Shown here one piece after another: positions 1-7,766 of a stretch of 49,998 nt of DNA. The notes under the pieces were generated by a model. The model searched no databases and was not told the origin of the DNA. It worked only from the letters and a program-made list of their open reading frames with translations. The stretch covers positions 1 to 49,998 of the forward strand of contig DXGQ01000005.1 of NCBI GenBank assembly GCA_019113845.1, in the 5' to 3' direction. Every line of letters starts with the position of its first letter. Position 1 is the stretch's first letter. This DNA is from Candidatus Anaerobutyricum avicola (GTDB taxonomy: Bacteria > Bacillota > Clostridia > Lachnospirales > Lachnospiraceae). The translations under genes and the position numbers were made by a program.

Positions 1-762
1 GAGGGCGTTCATAATAAAAGATGGCAGGCCAAAGGCAAAAATACGGCGGATCATCTGTTTCTGCAAGTGAAAGCCTTTGATTTTTATCTGCACTTTTTGC
101 TTTTTGTCCAGCAGCAAAGCAAACGCCAAAATCATGGACAACAAATAGCCCGCAACAGTAGCCACCGCAGCACCGCGGATTCCCATAGCCGGGAAAATAC
201 CAATACCAAAAATCAGGATGGGATCGAATACAAAATTGACCACCACGCCCGCAATCTGAAACCACATGGGAGCAATCATGTTCCCGGTGGCCTGTATCAT
301 CTTCTGGATTGCGATATGCACCATATTGGGGATTTGCATGAACGAACATACACCCATATAGGCAATACTCAACTGATAGATTTCTTCATTACTGGTGAAT
401 GCCCGAAAGTAGGGTTTCATAATCAGCAATGCCAGAAGATTGAGCAAAGCCCCAATTCCAAAGGCCAGTAATAATCCATGTGTGACGGTGGCATTCGCCT
501 CATCCTGCTTTTTCTGTCCAAGATACCCCGCAATCAACACATTCACACCAACGCCGATCCAAATAGAAGCTGCGTTCATCAGAGTTGTAATGGGAAACGA
601 CAGGGAAACCGCCGTCAACGCATTCTCACTCAGCCGCGCTACAAACGCGCTGTCTATCAGGTTATAGGAATATTGCAGGAACATGGACATCAGCGGCGGT
701 ATCGACATTTGCCAGATAAGCTTTCCAACGGGAGCGACCGCCATTTTATTATTGGTCTGCAT
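1..762 (-). CDS. MATE family efflux transporter, N-terminal part (runs off window)
   Basis: The minus strand is open from an ATG at 762 to the window edge, giving 254 residues with no stop, so the C-terminal half lies outside. The protein is hydrophobic and has MATE-type features: a start resembling LIWQMSIPPLMSMFLQ, a SxNALTAVSLSFPI segment, and a VVNFVFDPILIFG motif near residue 180 that is typical of the family. MATE proteins export cationic drugs or metabolites using a Na+ or H+ gradient in the cytoplasmic membrane. A GGAGGGAAAGC ribosome binding site precedes the ATG. The gene follows the nitroreductase gene by 59 nt on the same strand and is probably co-transcribed with it. The substrate cannot be deduced. 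Confidence 0.93.
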   Translation of the reverse strand, partial: MQTNNKMAVAPVGKLIWQMSIPPLMSMFLQYSYNLIDSAFVARLSENALTAVSLSFPITTLMNAASIWIGVGVNVLIAGYLGQKKQDEANATVTHGLLLAFGIGALLNLLALLIMKPYFRAFTSNEEIYQLSIAYMGVCSFMQIPNMVHIAIQKMIQATGNMIAPMWFQIAGVVVNFVFDPILIFGIGIFPAMGIRGAAVATVAGYLLSMILAFALLLDKKQKVQIKIKGFHLQKQMIRRIFAFGLPSFIMNAL

Positions 763-821
763 GCTTTCCCTCCTCTCCACAAATTGTCCGGCGCAAAAAC
801 ATTGCGCCGGACAGCAGGACA

Positions 822-1343
822 TTAAATCCGAACAATATAGTTTTGTTTGCGTGCTGCGGGTTGACCGGCTTCCTGGGCTGGATAACCCAATGCAATCGCA
901 CCGACGCCGCGCAAGGTTTCCGGCAGCTTCCACTCCCGCAGGAGAGCCTTGCCTTTTTCACTGTCAAAAATCTCACGTTCCCGATGCACCCATACGGTTC
1001 CCAGACCAAGGGCATGGGCAGCGAGCATCATATTTTCAAGAACGCAGCTTCCATCCTCGACAAAGGTGCTTGCGGAGCCATCTGCCAGAACCAAAATCAC
1101 GACAGGCGCGCCATAATAGGGGTCTGCATTGCTTCCCATCACTTCTGCATTTAGTTTTGCAATCTCCTGTCTATATTTGGGGTCTGTAATTGCAATGATA
1201 GTGGGAGATTGATGTCCTCCGCCAGTAGGTGCGTAAGTCCCCGCTTCCAGTACAGCGTCCAGCGCCTCGGAAGGGACAGGCTCCGATTTATAAGCCCTTA
1301 CACTGCGGCGCGTCTTGATCAGAGATAAGAAGTTGTTTTCCAT
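822..1343 (-). CDS. nitroreductase family protein
   Basis: A 173-residue FMN-dependent nitroreductase-like flavoprotein. The N-terminus has the FMN phosphate-binding TRRSVRAY motif (residues 11-18), the middle has PTGGGHQSP, and the C-terminal half has the family-typical SCVLENMMLAAHALGLG helix followed by a GVGAIALGYP strand. Such enzymes reduce nitro groups, quinones or flavins with NAD(P)H in the cytosol. I chose ATG 1343 because GGAGGAT lies just upstream; the longer frame (ATG 1361 or 1478) has no ribosome binding site and would overlap the promoter. It is expressed from its own promoter (1477-1505) through a leader containing a terminator-like hairpin. It is likely operonic with the MATE gene downstream. 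The substrate is unknown. Confidence 0.93.
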   Translation of the reverse strand: MENNFLSLIKTRRSVRAYKSEPVPSEALDAVLEAGTYAPTGGGHQSPTIIAITDPKYRQEIAKLNAEVMGSNADPYYGAPVVILVLADGSASTFVEDGSCVLENMMLAAHALGLGTVWVHREREIFDSEKGKALLREWKLPETLRGVGAIALGYPAQEAGQPAARKQNYIVRI

Positions 1344-1390
1344 AAAAAAATCATCCTCCATTCTGTCAACATTTCCGAGATACGGGCAAC

Positions 1391-1428
1391 AAAAAAGCCA
1401 CACAACTATTACAGAACAGTTGTGTGGC
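1391..1428 (-). terminator. terminator-like hairpin inside the nitroreductase leader
   Basis: A perfect 11-bp stem (GCCACACAACT at 1397-1407 with its complement at 1418-1428) has a 10-nt loop and is followed on the minus strand by six T residues (1396-1391). It lies about 50 nt downstream of the nitroreductase promoter and about 50 nt upstream of the start codon, so it fits a leader attenuator. It could also stop readthrough from the recombinase region. No alternative antiterminator helix was identified. Confidence 0.75.
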
Positions 1429-1476
1429 AAAAAGATGACCGAATCCGGAAAAGTCCACTCAAATTTTACGATTATC

Positions 1477-1505
1477 ATTATAGTGAAGTCTCAGGAGTCT
1501 GTCAA
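1477..1505 (-). promoter_or_regulatory. sigma-A promoter of nitroreductase-MATE unit
   Basis: On the minus strand, TTGACA (1505-1500) and TATAAT (1482-1477) are both exact consensus boxes separated by 17 nt. Transcription would start near 1470, giving a leader of about 125 nt before ATG 1343. Confidence 0.85.
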
Positions 1506-1608
1506 GCGTTAATTAATGTGATTACAGAATGGTAGCGGTGGCTATCTATTGTTTTTGATGTTATTTTACGGTGTATAAGCATTGTAAGCCGTGATGTAAT
1601 CAATGCCT

Positions 1609-2433
1609 TTAGAGCGTAACCTTCACAACCCTGTCCTCCGTTAAGGTGAAGATCAGGTGGCCGCCCCGGCAGACCTTGACGGACTCCACCAGCTTATTCC
1701 ACCTCTCATCGGTATAGACAGGATTTGAGTCGCCATATTTTTGCAGCATTTTCTCAAACGCCTCTTTGACTTCCTCATCCCGGAGTCTGGGAGACTCGCA
1801 GGCCTTATCGCCATCGTACTTGTGGTTACAGTACCAGACGTTATAACGTTCGCCCGTACTGCGCAGCCGCCAGACTTTGTGGCCATAAAAGGAGCCGCAG
1901 TCGCCACAGATGAGTCTCCCGGCAAAAGGATGCTTGGTGCGTACTTTTGCCCGGCGCTTGGTGGACTCTGCTAATATCTCCTGCACCCGGTCAAAAACCT
2001 CTGGTTCTATGATTGGCTCGTGGGAATTGCGCACACGGACGGATGGCACCTCGCCGTTGTTTTTCCGGACTTCTTTAGTCAGATAGTCTACGGTAAAGGT
2101 TTTCTGGAGCAAGGCCTCACCTTTGTATTTCTCGTTGCTGAGGATACTACGGACAGTGCTGACGCTCCATTTGGTTCTGCCTGCTGGCGTCAGGACGCCC
2201 ATACTCGTTAGGATGGCGGCAATCTCATTGATGGTCTTGCTGGAAATCCCGTTATCTGAGTAGATGGCAACCAGCTCCCAGTCCGGGTGCGCCGCAATAT
2301 AATTCTGGTAGTATTCCGTCTGGGCTTCCAGTGAGTGGAAGGCGGCATCCTTATCGGAAGAAACCCGGGCATAGGCTGCCACGCGGGTGACCTTTGGCTT
2401 CTTCGGACTAGCCGGTATTTCTTCAATACGCAT
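1609..2433 (-). pseudogene. large serine recombinase with internal in-frame deletion
   Basis: A 274-residue remnant of a large serine recombinase (resolvase/invertase superfamily). The N-terminus keeps the nucleophile motif YARVS (Ser25) and the strand ending YSDNGIS (residues 58-64). The sequence then jumps directly to the recombinase-domain segment INEIAAILTSMGVLTPAGRTKW. About 100 or more residues normally found between these points, including the conserved arginine block and the long helix E of the catalytic domain, are missing although the frame is open. The zinc-ribbon (CGDCG, later C and C) and a short C-terminus remain; the usual C-terminal coiled coil appears shortened. This protein should not be able to recombine DNA. 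It is probably the relic of an integrated mobile element. Start ATG 2433 is preceded by GGAGGTAAAG. Confidence 0.85.
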
Positions 2434-2596
2434 AATCTTTACCTCCTGCCACCATTCATCACTCTCTTGCCCGGAGAAGTCAAGTCCTGATCTCCGTAAC
2501 TTTCCGGTTTTCTCGGTACCATTTGGTGCGGCAATAGTCTGAGCAGAATAGCGCTCCCCGCCGCTTTGTTTCCGGCAATCTATGAAAGACAGACAT

Positions 2597-2630
2597 TAGA
2601 ATCTGGCGGGACAATGCCCGCCAGATTCTA
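2597..2630. repeat. perfect 14-bp inverted repeat
   Basis: TAGAATCTGGCGGG at 2597-2610 is followed by a 6-nt spacer and its exact reverse complement at 2617-2630. No T-run follows on either strand, so it is not a standard terminator. It may be an operator, a transcript hairpin or a scar of mobile DNA. Confidence 0.8.
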
Positions 2631-2692
2631 CTACCGTATTTCACTTATGCGCATGCCCAGTGTCTCGTCGCCTGTAGCGGGATGATCCATTA

Positions 2693-2998
2693 TTACCGGA
2701 TTGGCACATTTCTCCGTCGTAAAATTCTGCCGATTGTGCTACAATGGCAACCATAGCATTTAGCTATTGCGGCCATTGTCATGTCCTTTTGATACAGGTT
2801 TTCTATTTTAGTCTGTTCGTCCATGGTGAAAAATTTCTGCTTTATACGCAGTTTTTTGACAATTTTGGTATCCTCATCGTAAAGGTATTTTCGTTCAGGC
2901 TTGTCAATAGATAACGCACCCCTGTCGAGCCTTTCAAGTATTGAGGCGCGGCACTCCCAAGCTCTATTGACTTTTTTAAGTTTGGTGTAAAAGCAGGC
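2693..2998 (-). pseudogene. open fragment with C-terminal helix-turn-helix, likely element remnant
   Basis: Between two in-frame stops, 101 codons are open on the minus strand and read like real protein (charged, with few rare-looking runs). The last 43 residues begin MDEQTKIENLYQKDM and continue into TMAAIAKCYGCHCSTIGRIL, which resembles a resolvase/Hin-type helix-turn-helix. The internal ATG at 2824 has no ribosome binding site, and the frame has no plausible start further upstream. I read it as the C-terminal end of a decayed element-encoded DNA-binding protein. I do not recognise the family with certainty. Confidence 0.5.
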
Positions 2999-3004
2999 TT
3001 ATGA

Positions 3005-3064
3005 TAAAAAAGCCCCAAAGAATTACTTGCAATCATAGTGGTACAAGCGTATAATTCGAGGGGC
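3005..3064 (-). terminator. minus-strand intrinsic terminator
   Basis: GCCCC (3012-3016) pairs with GGGGC (3060-3064), GAATTA (3020-3025) with TAATTC (3052-3057), and CTTG with CAAG inside. On the minus strand the hairpin is followed by a run of T residues (3011-3006). It would end transcription coming leftwards from the acyltransferase side. Confidence 0.6.
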
Positions 3065-3086
3065 AAAAAAGCTCTGGGTGGAAAAA

Positions 3087-3154
3087 GTTTGAAGATAAAC
3101 TTTCAAATCTACCATTATTGACGCAGCAAATGTGTCAGGAAAGGGGAAACGATG
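3087..3154 (+). repeat. 68-nt structured leader repeat, copy 1
   Basis: This segment matches 26721-26788 at 62 of 68 positions and ends at the start codon of the acyltransferase gene. It contains an inverted repeat around TTTGAA...TTCAAA (3088-3107), a second one TGACGCA/TGTGTCA (3120-3136), and then GGAAAGGGGAAACG before ATG. In copy 2 the second stem is fully Watson-Crick; here one G-C pair is a G-U pair, so pairing is preserved. Its function is unknown; a translation-controlling 5' leader or a small inserted repeat are both possible. Confidence 0.8.
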
Positions 3155-4162
3155 AGTGGAAATCAAAGGGTCTGTATCTGGGATAATCTGAAATGCTTTC
3201 TGATGCTCTCTGTGGTGATCGGACATTTCGTCAACCAGTATCCGGATTCCTCTTTTATGAGAAGCATGTCTATTATCATTTATTCGTACCACATGCCCCT
3301 GTTTATTTTTGTGGGGGGACTATTGCAGAAGAGATGGACGAAGGAACGGCCCTTCCGATGGGATAAGCCGGTGTATTATATTATCCTCGGATACCTTCTG
3401 AAGATTGGTATCTATGTGATCAAGGTCGCTTTTGGGGAGGAAGCGGTATTTTCCCTGTTTACGGATACAGGGATACCGTGGTATATGTTTGCCATGGCTG
3501 CCTACATGGTGATCACCTTTGGCATAAGAAAATGGAATCCGAAGGTTTGTCTTACGGTTTCCGTACTCCTTGCCCTTCTGGCAGGTTATGTAGTGCAGAT
3601 TGGAAGTTTTTTGTATCTGTCGAGGATACTGGTCTTTTTCCCGTTCTATTATGCCGGTTATCTGCTGGATTCGGAGACAGTCTTCGCGTTCACCCGAAAG
3701 AGATGGGTGCGGGTGCTCTCTGTTTTTGTGATCGCAGCGGGGGTTTTTGTCAGCTTTTACTGGATCGATGACATTTTCTCAATCATCCGTATGTTTACCG
3801 GAAGAAATGCCTATGCGTTGATCCGGGTGGCAAATTGTGGATGGCAGCATCGTGCGCTCTGTTATGGTATTTCGGTGATCGTCAGCGTGGCGATCATCAG
3901 CCTGATGCCGGGAAGACGGCTTGCCTGGGCGGAAGCTGTGGGAAAAAATACGCTGCAGATCTATTTCTGGCATCGTTTGATTCTCTATATCATGATGTTT
4001 TCTGGTTTCTGTGATGCTGTCCGTGCATATTGCGGCCCGTTCTGGATTCCGGTTTACCTGCTTCTGGCGGTCGCTCTTACCTTTGTGCTGGCGCCGGATA
4101 TCGTCGGTTGGCCGCTGCGAAAGGTCAAGGAGCTGCAGATGCGCGTGAAAGACGCTCTGTGA
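3152..4162 (+). CDS. membrane acyltransferase 3 family protein
   Basis: A 336-residue protein with about ten predicted membrane segments. The N-terminus, WDNLKCFLMLSVVIGHF (residues 11-27), contains the His of the acyltransferase-3 family. YSYHMPLFIFVGG (residues 45-57) is the second typical motif, and the C-terminal LQIYFWHRLILY also fits. The family moves acetyl or other acyl groups from cytoplasmic donors to sugars or envelope polymers; fucose 4-O-acetylase-like proteins are the closest type I can recall. The gene stands alone between a recombinase relic and a terminator at 4224, and its start codon is part of a duplicated 68-nt leader. The acceptor is unknown. Confidence 0.88.
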   Translation: MSGNQRVCIWDNLKCFLMLSVVIGHFVNQYPDSSFMRSMSIIIYSYHMPLFIFVGGLLQKRWTKERPFRWDKPVYYIILGYLLKIGIYVIKVAFGEEAVFSLFTDTGIPWYMFAMAAYMVITFGIRKWNPKVCLTVSVLLALLAGYVVQIGSFLYLSRILVFFPFYYAGYLLDSETVFAFTRKRWVRVLSVFVIAAGVFVSFYWIDDIFSIIRMFTGRNAYALIRVANCGWQHRALCYGISVIVSVAIISLMPGRRLAWAEAVGKNTLQIYFWHRLILYIMMFSGFCDAVRAYCGPFWIPVYLLLAVALTFVLAPDIVGWPLRKVKELQMRVKDAL

Positions 4163-4223
4163 AACTGTACTGTCCGTATGATCATCCGATACAAATTATA
4201 ATTAGAAGAAATCCATAAAGAAT

Positions 4224-4277
4224 CCCCTTTGCGGTAAAGATACCCGCTGTCTGGCGGCTGCCGCAAAGGGGTTTTTT
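4224..4277 (+). terminator. intrinsic terminator after acyltransferase gene
   Basis: CCCCTTTGCGG (4224-4234) pairs with CCGCAAAGGGG (4261-4271) and is followed by six T residues. It ends 115 nt after the acyltransferase stop and separates it from the convergent DUF378 gene. Confidence 0.85.
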
Positions 4278-4288
4278 GTGTTGCCGGC

Positions 4289-4492
4289 TTATTCCCGTCC
4301 CTGTCGGATACGTCCGTACATGGTGAGCATGTAAAGACCGGAGAGACCGACCAGATCATAGATGAGTCTGCTGAAAAAGCTGGACTCTCCAAAGAGGGCG
4401 GAGACCAGATTGAACTGAAAAAGTCCGATCACGCCCCATACGATCGCTCCGATGATCGTGAGCGTCAAAGCGGTATAATCAATCCATTTCAT
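4289..4492 (-). CDS. DUF378 family small membrane protein
   Basis: A 67-residue protein with two hydrophobic segments separated by a short polar stretch. The start MKWIDYTALTLTIIGAIVWGVIGLFQFNLV and the centre RLIYDLVGLSGLYML match the DUF378 (YuzA-like) pattern of small integral membrane proteins. The function of the family is unknown. AAAGGAG lies 7 nt upstream of the ATG. It is a monocistronic gene convergent with the acyltransferase and divergent from the lipoprotein gene. Confidence 0.88.
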   Translation of the reverse strand: MKWIDYTALTLTIIGAIVWGVIGLFQFNLVSALFGESSFFSRLIYDLVGLSGLYMLTMYGRIRQGRE

Positions 4493-4727
4493 ATAGATAC
4501 TCCTTTCTGTGTTCTGTTATCCAGTATAACCAGAAGTCTGAAAAATAATCCTTGCTGTCAGAAAAGAAAACAGAAAAAAGGAAGCAAAATGAAAATAAAA
4601 ATTCTTTCGTATAGAGGGAAAAAATGTGCGGATACTACGGAGTGTACCGGCAGGAAAACAGCGGCAAAACGGCAGCGGACGGAGAAGATTTGTCCGGAAC
4701 ATGTTTGCTGCGGAAAGGAAATTTTAT

Positions 4728-5402
4728 ATGAAGAATTTTAAGAAGAAACTGAAAAAAAGTGCAATGATCCTTGTATTTATCCTGGCGACGGCCTGTCTGA
4801 CGGCGGGGTGCGGCAGCCAGACGGACCGGCAGGATGACAGTGGTGTCGGCGCTTCCACAGAGGACAACAGGACCACGGAAAATACGCAGGTGCAGGATTC
4901 CGGCCAGACGCCGGACACATCCGGTGACAGAGAGGATGCGGCGGAAGACGCGGGTGATGTGACAAAGGATGCAGTGGAAGACGCAGGCGATGTGACAAAA
5001 GATGCAGTGGAAGATGCAGGCGATATGACAAAGGATGCTGTGGAAGATGTGGGCGACGCGGCGAAAGATCTGACGGATGGAGCCGAAGATGCGGCAGATG
5101 ACGTGGCAGATGGTGTCGGAGATGCGATTGATAATCTGGGCGGCGGTTCCTTTGATTCTTACGGGGAAGCAAAGTCCTATCTGCTGGAAAAATTAAAGAA
5201 GGATAATGCCGGCGCCGACTATGAAGTGCGGGAGGAAAAGGAGGAACTGACAGCCTATAACAGCAATGACCCGGGAGCGGAAGGGTATGCATTTTCTGTG
5301 TATGAGACGGATGGCAACGAGAAGATCGGGATTTATTATGTGGACAAAGACACAGGAAAGATTTACCGGTATATGGGAAAAAATTCAATAGAGGCGTATT
5401 AA
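4728..5402 (+). CDS. repeat-rich lipoprotein
   Basis: A 224-residue exported lipoprotein. A lysine-rich N-terminus and a hydrophobic stretch lead to the lipobox LTAGC (Cys28). A low-complexity acidic linker follows, then three near-identical 11-residue repeats (DVTKDAVEDAG, residues 77-109) flanked by weaker copies, giving an amphipathic LEA-like helix. The C-terminal 80 residues form a separate domain (SYGEAKSYLLEKL ... GIYYVDKDTGKIYRYMG) that resembles a small beta-rich binding module. ATG 4728 is preferred over an upstream start because it places the signal peptide at the N-terminus and has AAAGGAA upstream. The function is unknown; a wall-spanning spacer holding a surface domain is a reasonable guess. 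Confidence 0.85.
   Translation: MKNFKKKLKKSAMILVFILATACLTAGCGSQTDRQDDSGVGASTEDNRTTENTQVQDSGQTPDTSGDREDAAEDAGDVTKDAVEDAGDVTKDAVEDAGDMTKDAVEDVGDAAKDLTDGAEDAADDVADGVGDAIDNLGGGSFDSYGEAKSYLLEKLKKDNAGADYEVREEKEELTAYNSNDPGAEGYAFSVYETDGNEKIGIYYVDKDTGKIYRYMGKNSIEAY
4956..5054 (+). repeat. three 33-bp tandem repeats within lipoprotein gene
   Basis: Units at 4956-4988, 4989-5021 and 5022-5054 are nearly identical at DNA level, each encoding 11 residues close to DVTKDAVEDAG. Degenerate units flank them. The array could change length by slippage in steps of 11 residues without breaking the frame. Confidence 0.9.
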
Positions 5403-5564
5403 GGCGCGCTTCACGTTTCGCAGAAAATGAGACGGGGAGGAGATGGGAATGGGAAAGGGGATATCTGTCCCTGGACCTGTCCCGTTTCCTGCCTGTTTGA
5501 GGTGAAATGAGCAGAAAAATAGAAAAAAACATAATATTTTACTGGAAATAAATTACAAATATGG

Positions 5565-5570
5565 TATAAT
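5565..5570 (+). promoter_or_regulatory. extended -10 promoter of DUF5688 gene
   Basis: TATAAT at 5565-5570 is preceded by ATGG, in an AT-rich stretch. AAAAGGAGG follows at 5588-5596, just upstream of ATG 5603. No strong -35 box is evident. Confidence 0.6.
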
Positions 5571-5602
5571 AAAAAATATCAAAATTAAAAGGAGGTTATA
5601 TT

Positions 5603-6523
5603 ATGATGAGTTTTGAGGAGTTCCAGTATTATATTGAGGAACACATTTTATGCGGATGGAAGGAACAGGCGGACGTCTACGTTAAGGAGACGAAGAAAAA
5701 TAACGGGATTACATACCAGGGACTTTATATCCGGGAGCAGGAGGAAGGGATCGCTCCCTGTATTTATCTGGAAGAGTTCTATGAAGAGTATAAGAAGGGC
5801 GAGGAGATGGATACGGTCATTGAGAGGATCCGGCAGGAGTATCGCTGGGCGATGGAACGGGCCTCCTCCTATGAGGTAGATGTCCTGCGCTATGAGGATG
5901 TGAAGAACCGGATTATTTTTCGCCTGATCAATTATGACAGAAACCGGGAGCTTCTGACCAACTGTCCCTTTATTCAGATGTACGATCTGGCATTGACGTT
6001 CCGTTGGCTTGCCCATACGGATTCCGTCGGTATTTCCACAGCGCTTATCACAAACCGGGAGCTGGATCTCTGGGGTGTCTCCGTGCAGGAACTCCTGCTG
6101 GTGGCCAGAGAGAATACCCGCCGTCTGTTTCCGCCGCGGGTTGGCTGTATCGATTCTTTTTTGCAGGAGAAAGATGCGGAGAAGGGGAAGCTTATGTATA
6201 TCATGACCAATGAACAGCAGATCAACGGGGCGACGGTGCTGCTCTATGATAATCTTCTGGAGGACTTTGCCGGGAAGATCCGGGATGATTTTTATATCGT
6301 GCCGAGCAGCATCCATGAACTGATCGCCATTCCTGCCAGCGAGTTTTCGGATCCGGAACCTCTCATAAAGATGGTGGCGGAGGCAAATCGTTTCATTGTG
6401 TCCGCGGTAGATATTTTATCGGATTCCGTGTATTATTATAATAGAAGGAATCATCGGCTGACCCCGGTCCCGGAAGCGGGAGAAGATCCTGCACAGGGAG
6501 AAAAAACAGAAGTACAGAAATAA
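5603..6523 (+). CDS. DUF5688 family protein
   Basis: A 306-residue soluble protein matching the DUF5688 type that is common in clostridia. Family-like features are the N-terminal MSFEEFQYYIEEHI, the KKNNGITYQGLYI segment with IAPCIYLEEFYEEY (residues about 37-64), and the central NCPFIQMYDLALTFRWLAH. No catalytic motif, signal peptide or membrane segment is visible. The role of the family is not known to me; lineage-specific expansion in gut clostridia is typical. It has its own promoter and an AAAAGGAGG site, and may be followed by the YtvI-like gene under a separate promoter. Met1 and Met2 are both possible starts. Confidence 0.82.
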   Translation: MMSFEEFQYYIEEHILCGWKEQADVYVKETKKNNGITYQGLYIREQEEGIAPCIYLEEFYEEYKKGEEMDTVIERIRQEYRWAMERASSYEVDVLRYEDVKNRIIFRLINYDRNRELLTNCPFIQMYDLALTFRWLAHTDSVGISTALITNRELDLWGVSVQELLLVARENTRRLFPPRVGCIDSFLQEKDAEKGKLMYIMTNEQQINGATVLLYDNLLEDFAGKIRDDFYIVPSSIHELIAIPASEFSDPEPLIKMVAEANRFIVSAVDILSDSVYYYNRRNHRLTPVPEAGEDPAQGEKTEVQK

Positions 6524-6540
6524 AAATCGGCCGGTGGGGG

Positions 6541-6569
6541 TTGATATGTCCGGGGGATATTGCTATACT
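6541..6569 (+). promoter_or_regulatory. promoter of YtvI-like gene
   Basis: TTGATA (6541-6546) and TATACT (6564-6569) are spaced by 17 nt and end 43 nt upstream of ATG 6612. Confidence 0.6.
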
Positions 6570-6611
6570 GATACAAAAAGGATAAAATGTAAAAGATTGG
6601 AAGGTGTATTC

Positions 6612-7766
6612 ATGAAAAGATGGCAGATTGGTTTGAACATCATTGGGGAGATCTTGATTTTTCTTATCTGCGCCGTGCTGCTTATCTTGCTCGTTCCGAG
6701 ACTGCTCGGATTTTTCTGGCCCTTTGTGGCAAGCTGGATACTGGCAATGCTGGCATCGCCCCTGTGTAATTTTCTGGAGAAGCATATCAAGTTGAAGAAA
6801 CAGTGGGCATCAGCGTTTATCATCATATTTGTTCTTCTGATCATAGCGGGACTTGGTTATCTGCTGATCACGAAGCTGGGGAGAGAGATGATCTCGTTCC
6901 TGTCGGATGCGCCGGTTTATTATGGCTATTTCCGCAATACGATCGAGATGATCAGCAGCAGATTGAATGATATGATCGCGCCTATTTCCGGAGATATTGG
7001 CAATCAGATAGAGACGGCGTTTAACGATCTGCTTCTGCAGGCAGGAACGGCGGTGAATAACTTTGCGCCGAAAGGAGTGGAGGTTCTGGGAAGTGCGGCC
7101 GCCAATATCACCAATGGACTGGTCGGCACGCTGGTGATGATTCTTGCCGCTTATTTTTTCATTGCGGACCGGGAGAAGATCACCGGGCAGCTTCTGCGGT
7201 TGATTCCGGCAGATATGGAGGAACATGTGCGCAAGATCAAGGACAGGCTGTTTTCGGCTCTGGGAGGTTTTCTGCTGGCACAGTTTAAGATCATGTTCGT
7301 GATCTTTCTGATCCTTCTGGCAGGTCTGTTGATCCTGCAGAATCCGTATGCGCTCTTTCTTGCTCTGCTGATCGCCTTTCTCGACCTTCTGCCGATTCTT
7401 GGTACGGGGACGGTGCTGATCCCGTGGGCGGTCATCGTATTCTTCGGTGGTCATTTCCGGCAGGGACTGATCCTGCTGATCATTTACGTTGTCTGTCTTC
7501 TGACAAGGCAGCTTCTGCAGCCGAAGATCATTGGTGACAGCATCGGTATGGGAACGATGACCACCCTGTTTCTCATCTATACAGGCTTTAAGCTCCGGGG
7601 AGTGGCCGGGATGATACTGGCGCTTCTGGTCGGAACGATCGTCATTACCCTCTATCGTCTCGGGCTGTTTGACAGGAAGATCAGGCGGATCGCCGCTCTT
7701 GTCGATGCCTACCGGCATTATAATGACAGAATTGAAGAGAAAAATAAAGAAGGGAAGAGACAGTGA
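6612..7766 (+). CDS. AI-2E/YtvI family membrane protein
   Basis: A 384-residue integral membrane protein of the UPF0118 family, which includes AI-2 exporter-like TqsA and the sporulation protein YtvI. Hydrophobic segments sit near residues 8-60, about 65-90 and at several points from 150 to 365, with the family-typical LDLLPILGTGTVLIPWAV (about 255-272) and LLQPKIIGDSIGMGT (about 295-310) motifs. In spore formers the YtvI branch is the likeliest identity; transport of a specific signal is not shown. I started at ATG 6612 (AAGGTG upstream) because the longer frame begins inside the promoter. The downstream phosphatase gene overlaps its stop. Confidence 0.88.
   Translation: MKRWQIGLNIIGEILIFLICAVLLILLVPRLLGFFWPFVASWILAMLASPLCNFLEKHIKLKKQWASAFIIIFVLLIIAGLGYLLITKLGREMISFLSDAPVYYGYFRNTIEMISSRLNDMIAPISGDIGNQIETAFNDLLLQAGTAVNNFAPKGVEVLGSAAANITNGLVGTLVMILAAYFFIADREKITGQLLRLIPADMEEHVRKIKDRLFSALGGFLLAQFKIMFVIFLILLAGLLILQNPYALFLALLIAFLDLLPILGTGTVLIPWAVIVFFGGHFRQGLILLIIYVVCLLTRQLLQPKIIGDSIGMGTMTTLFLIYTGFKLRGVAGMILALLVGTIVITLYRLGLFDRKIRRIAALVDAYRHYNDRIEEKNKEGKRQ

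Larger units (their letters stand above)
2434..3086. other. gene-poor region with decayed mobile-element DNA
   Basis: This stretch has no intact gene. It holds a perfect 14-bp inverted repeat (2597-2630), a minus-strand open fragment with a helix-turn-helix-like end (2693-2998) and a minus-strand terminator-like hairpin (3012-3064). Together with the neighbouring recombinase relic it looks like the remains of an integrated element. No attachment site could be defined. Confidence 0.6.

Noticed and set aside
4956-5054. Short tandem repeats as a CRISPR array
   Set aside because: The units are directly adjacent without spacers and encode protein in frame. No CRISPR array or cas gene was seen in the window.
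4777-5532. 251-codon minus-strand frame rich in His/Pro/Leu
   Set aside because: It is the mirror of the repeat-rich lipoprotein gene and has low-complexity composition with no start signals.
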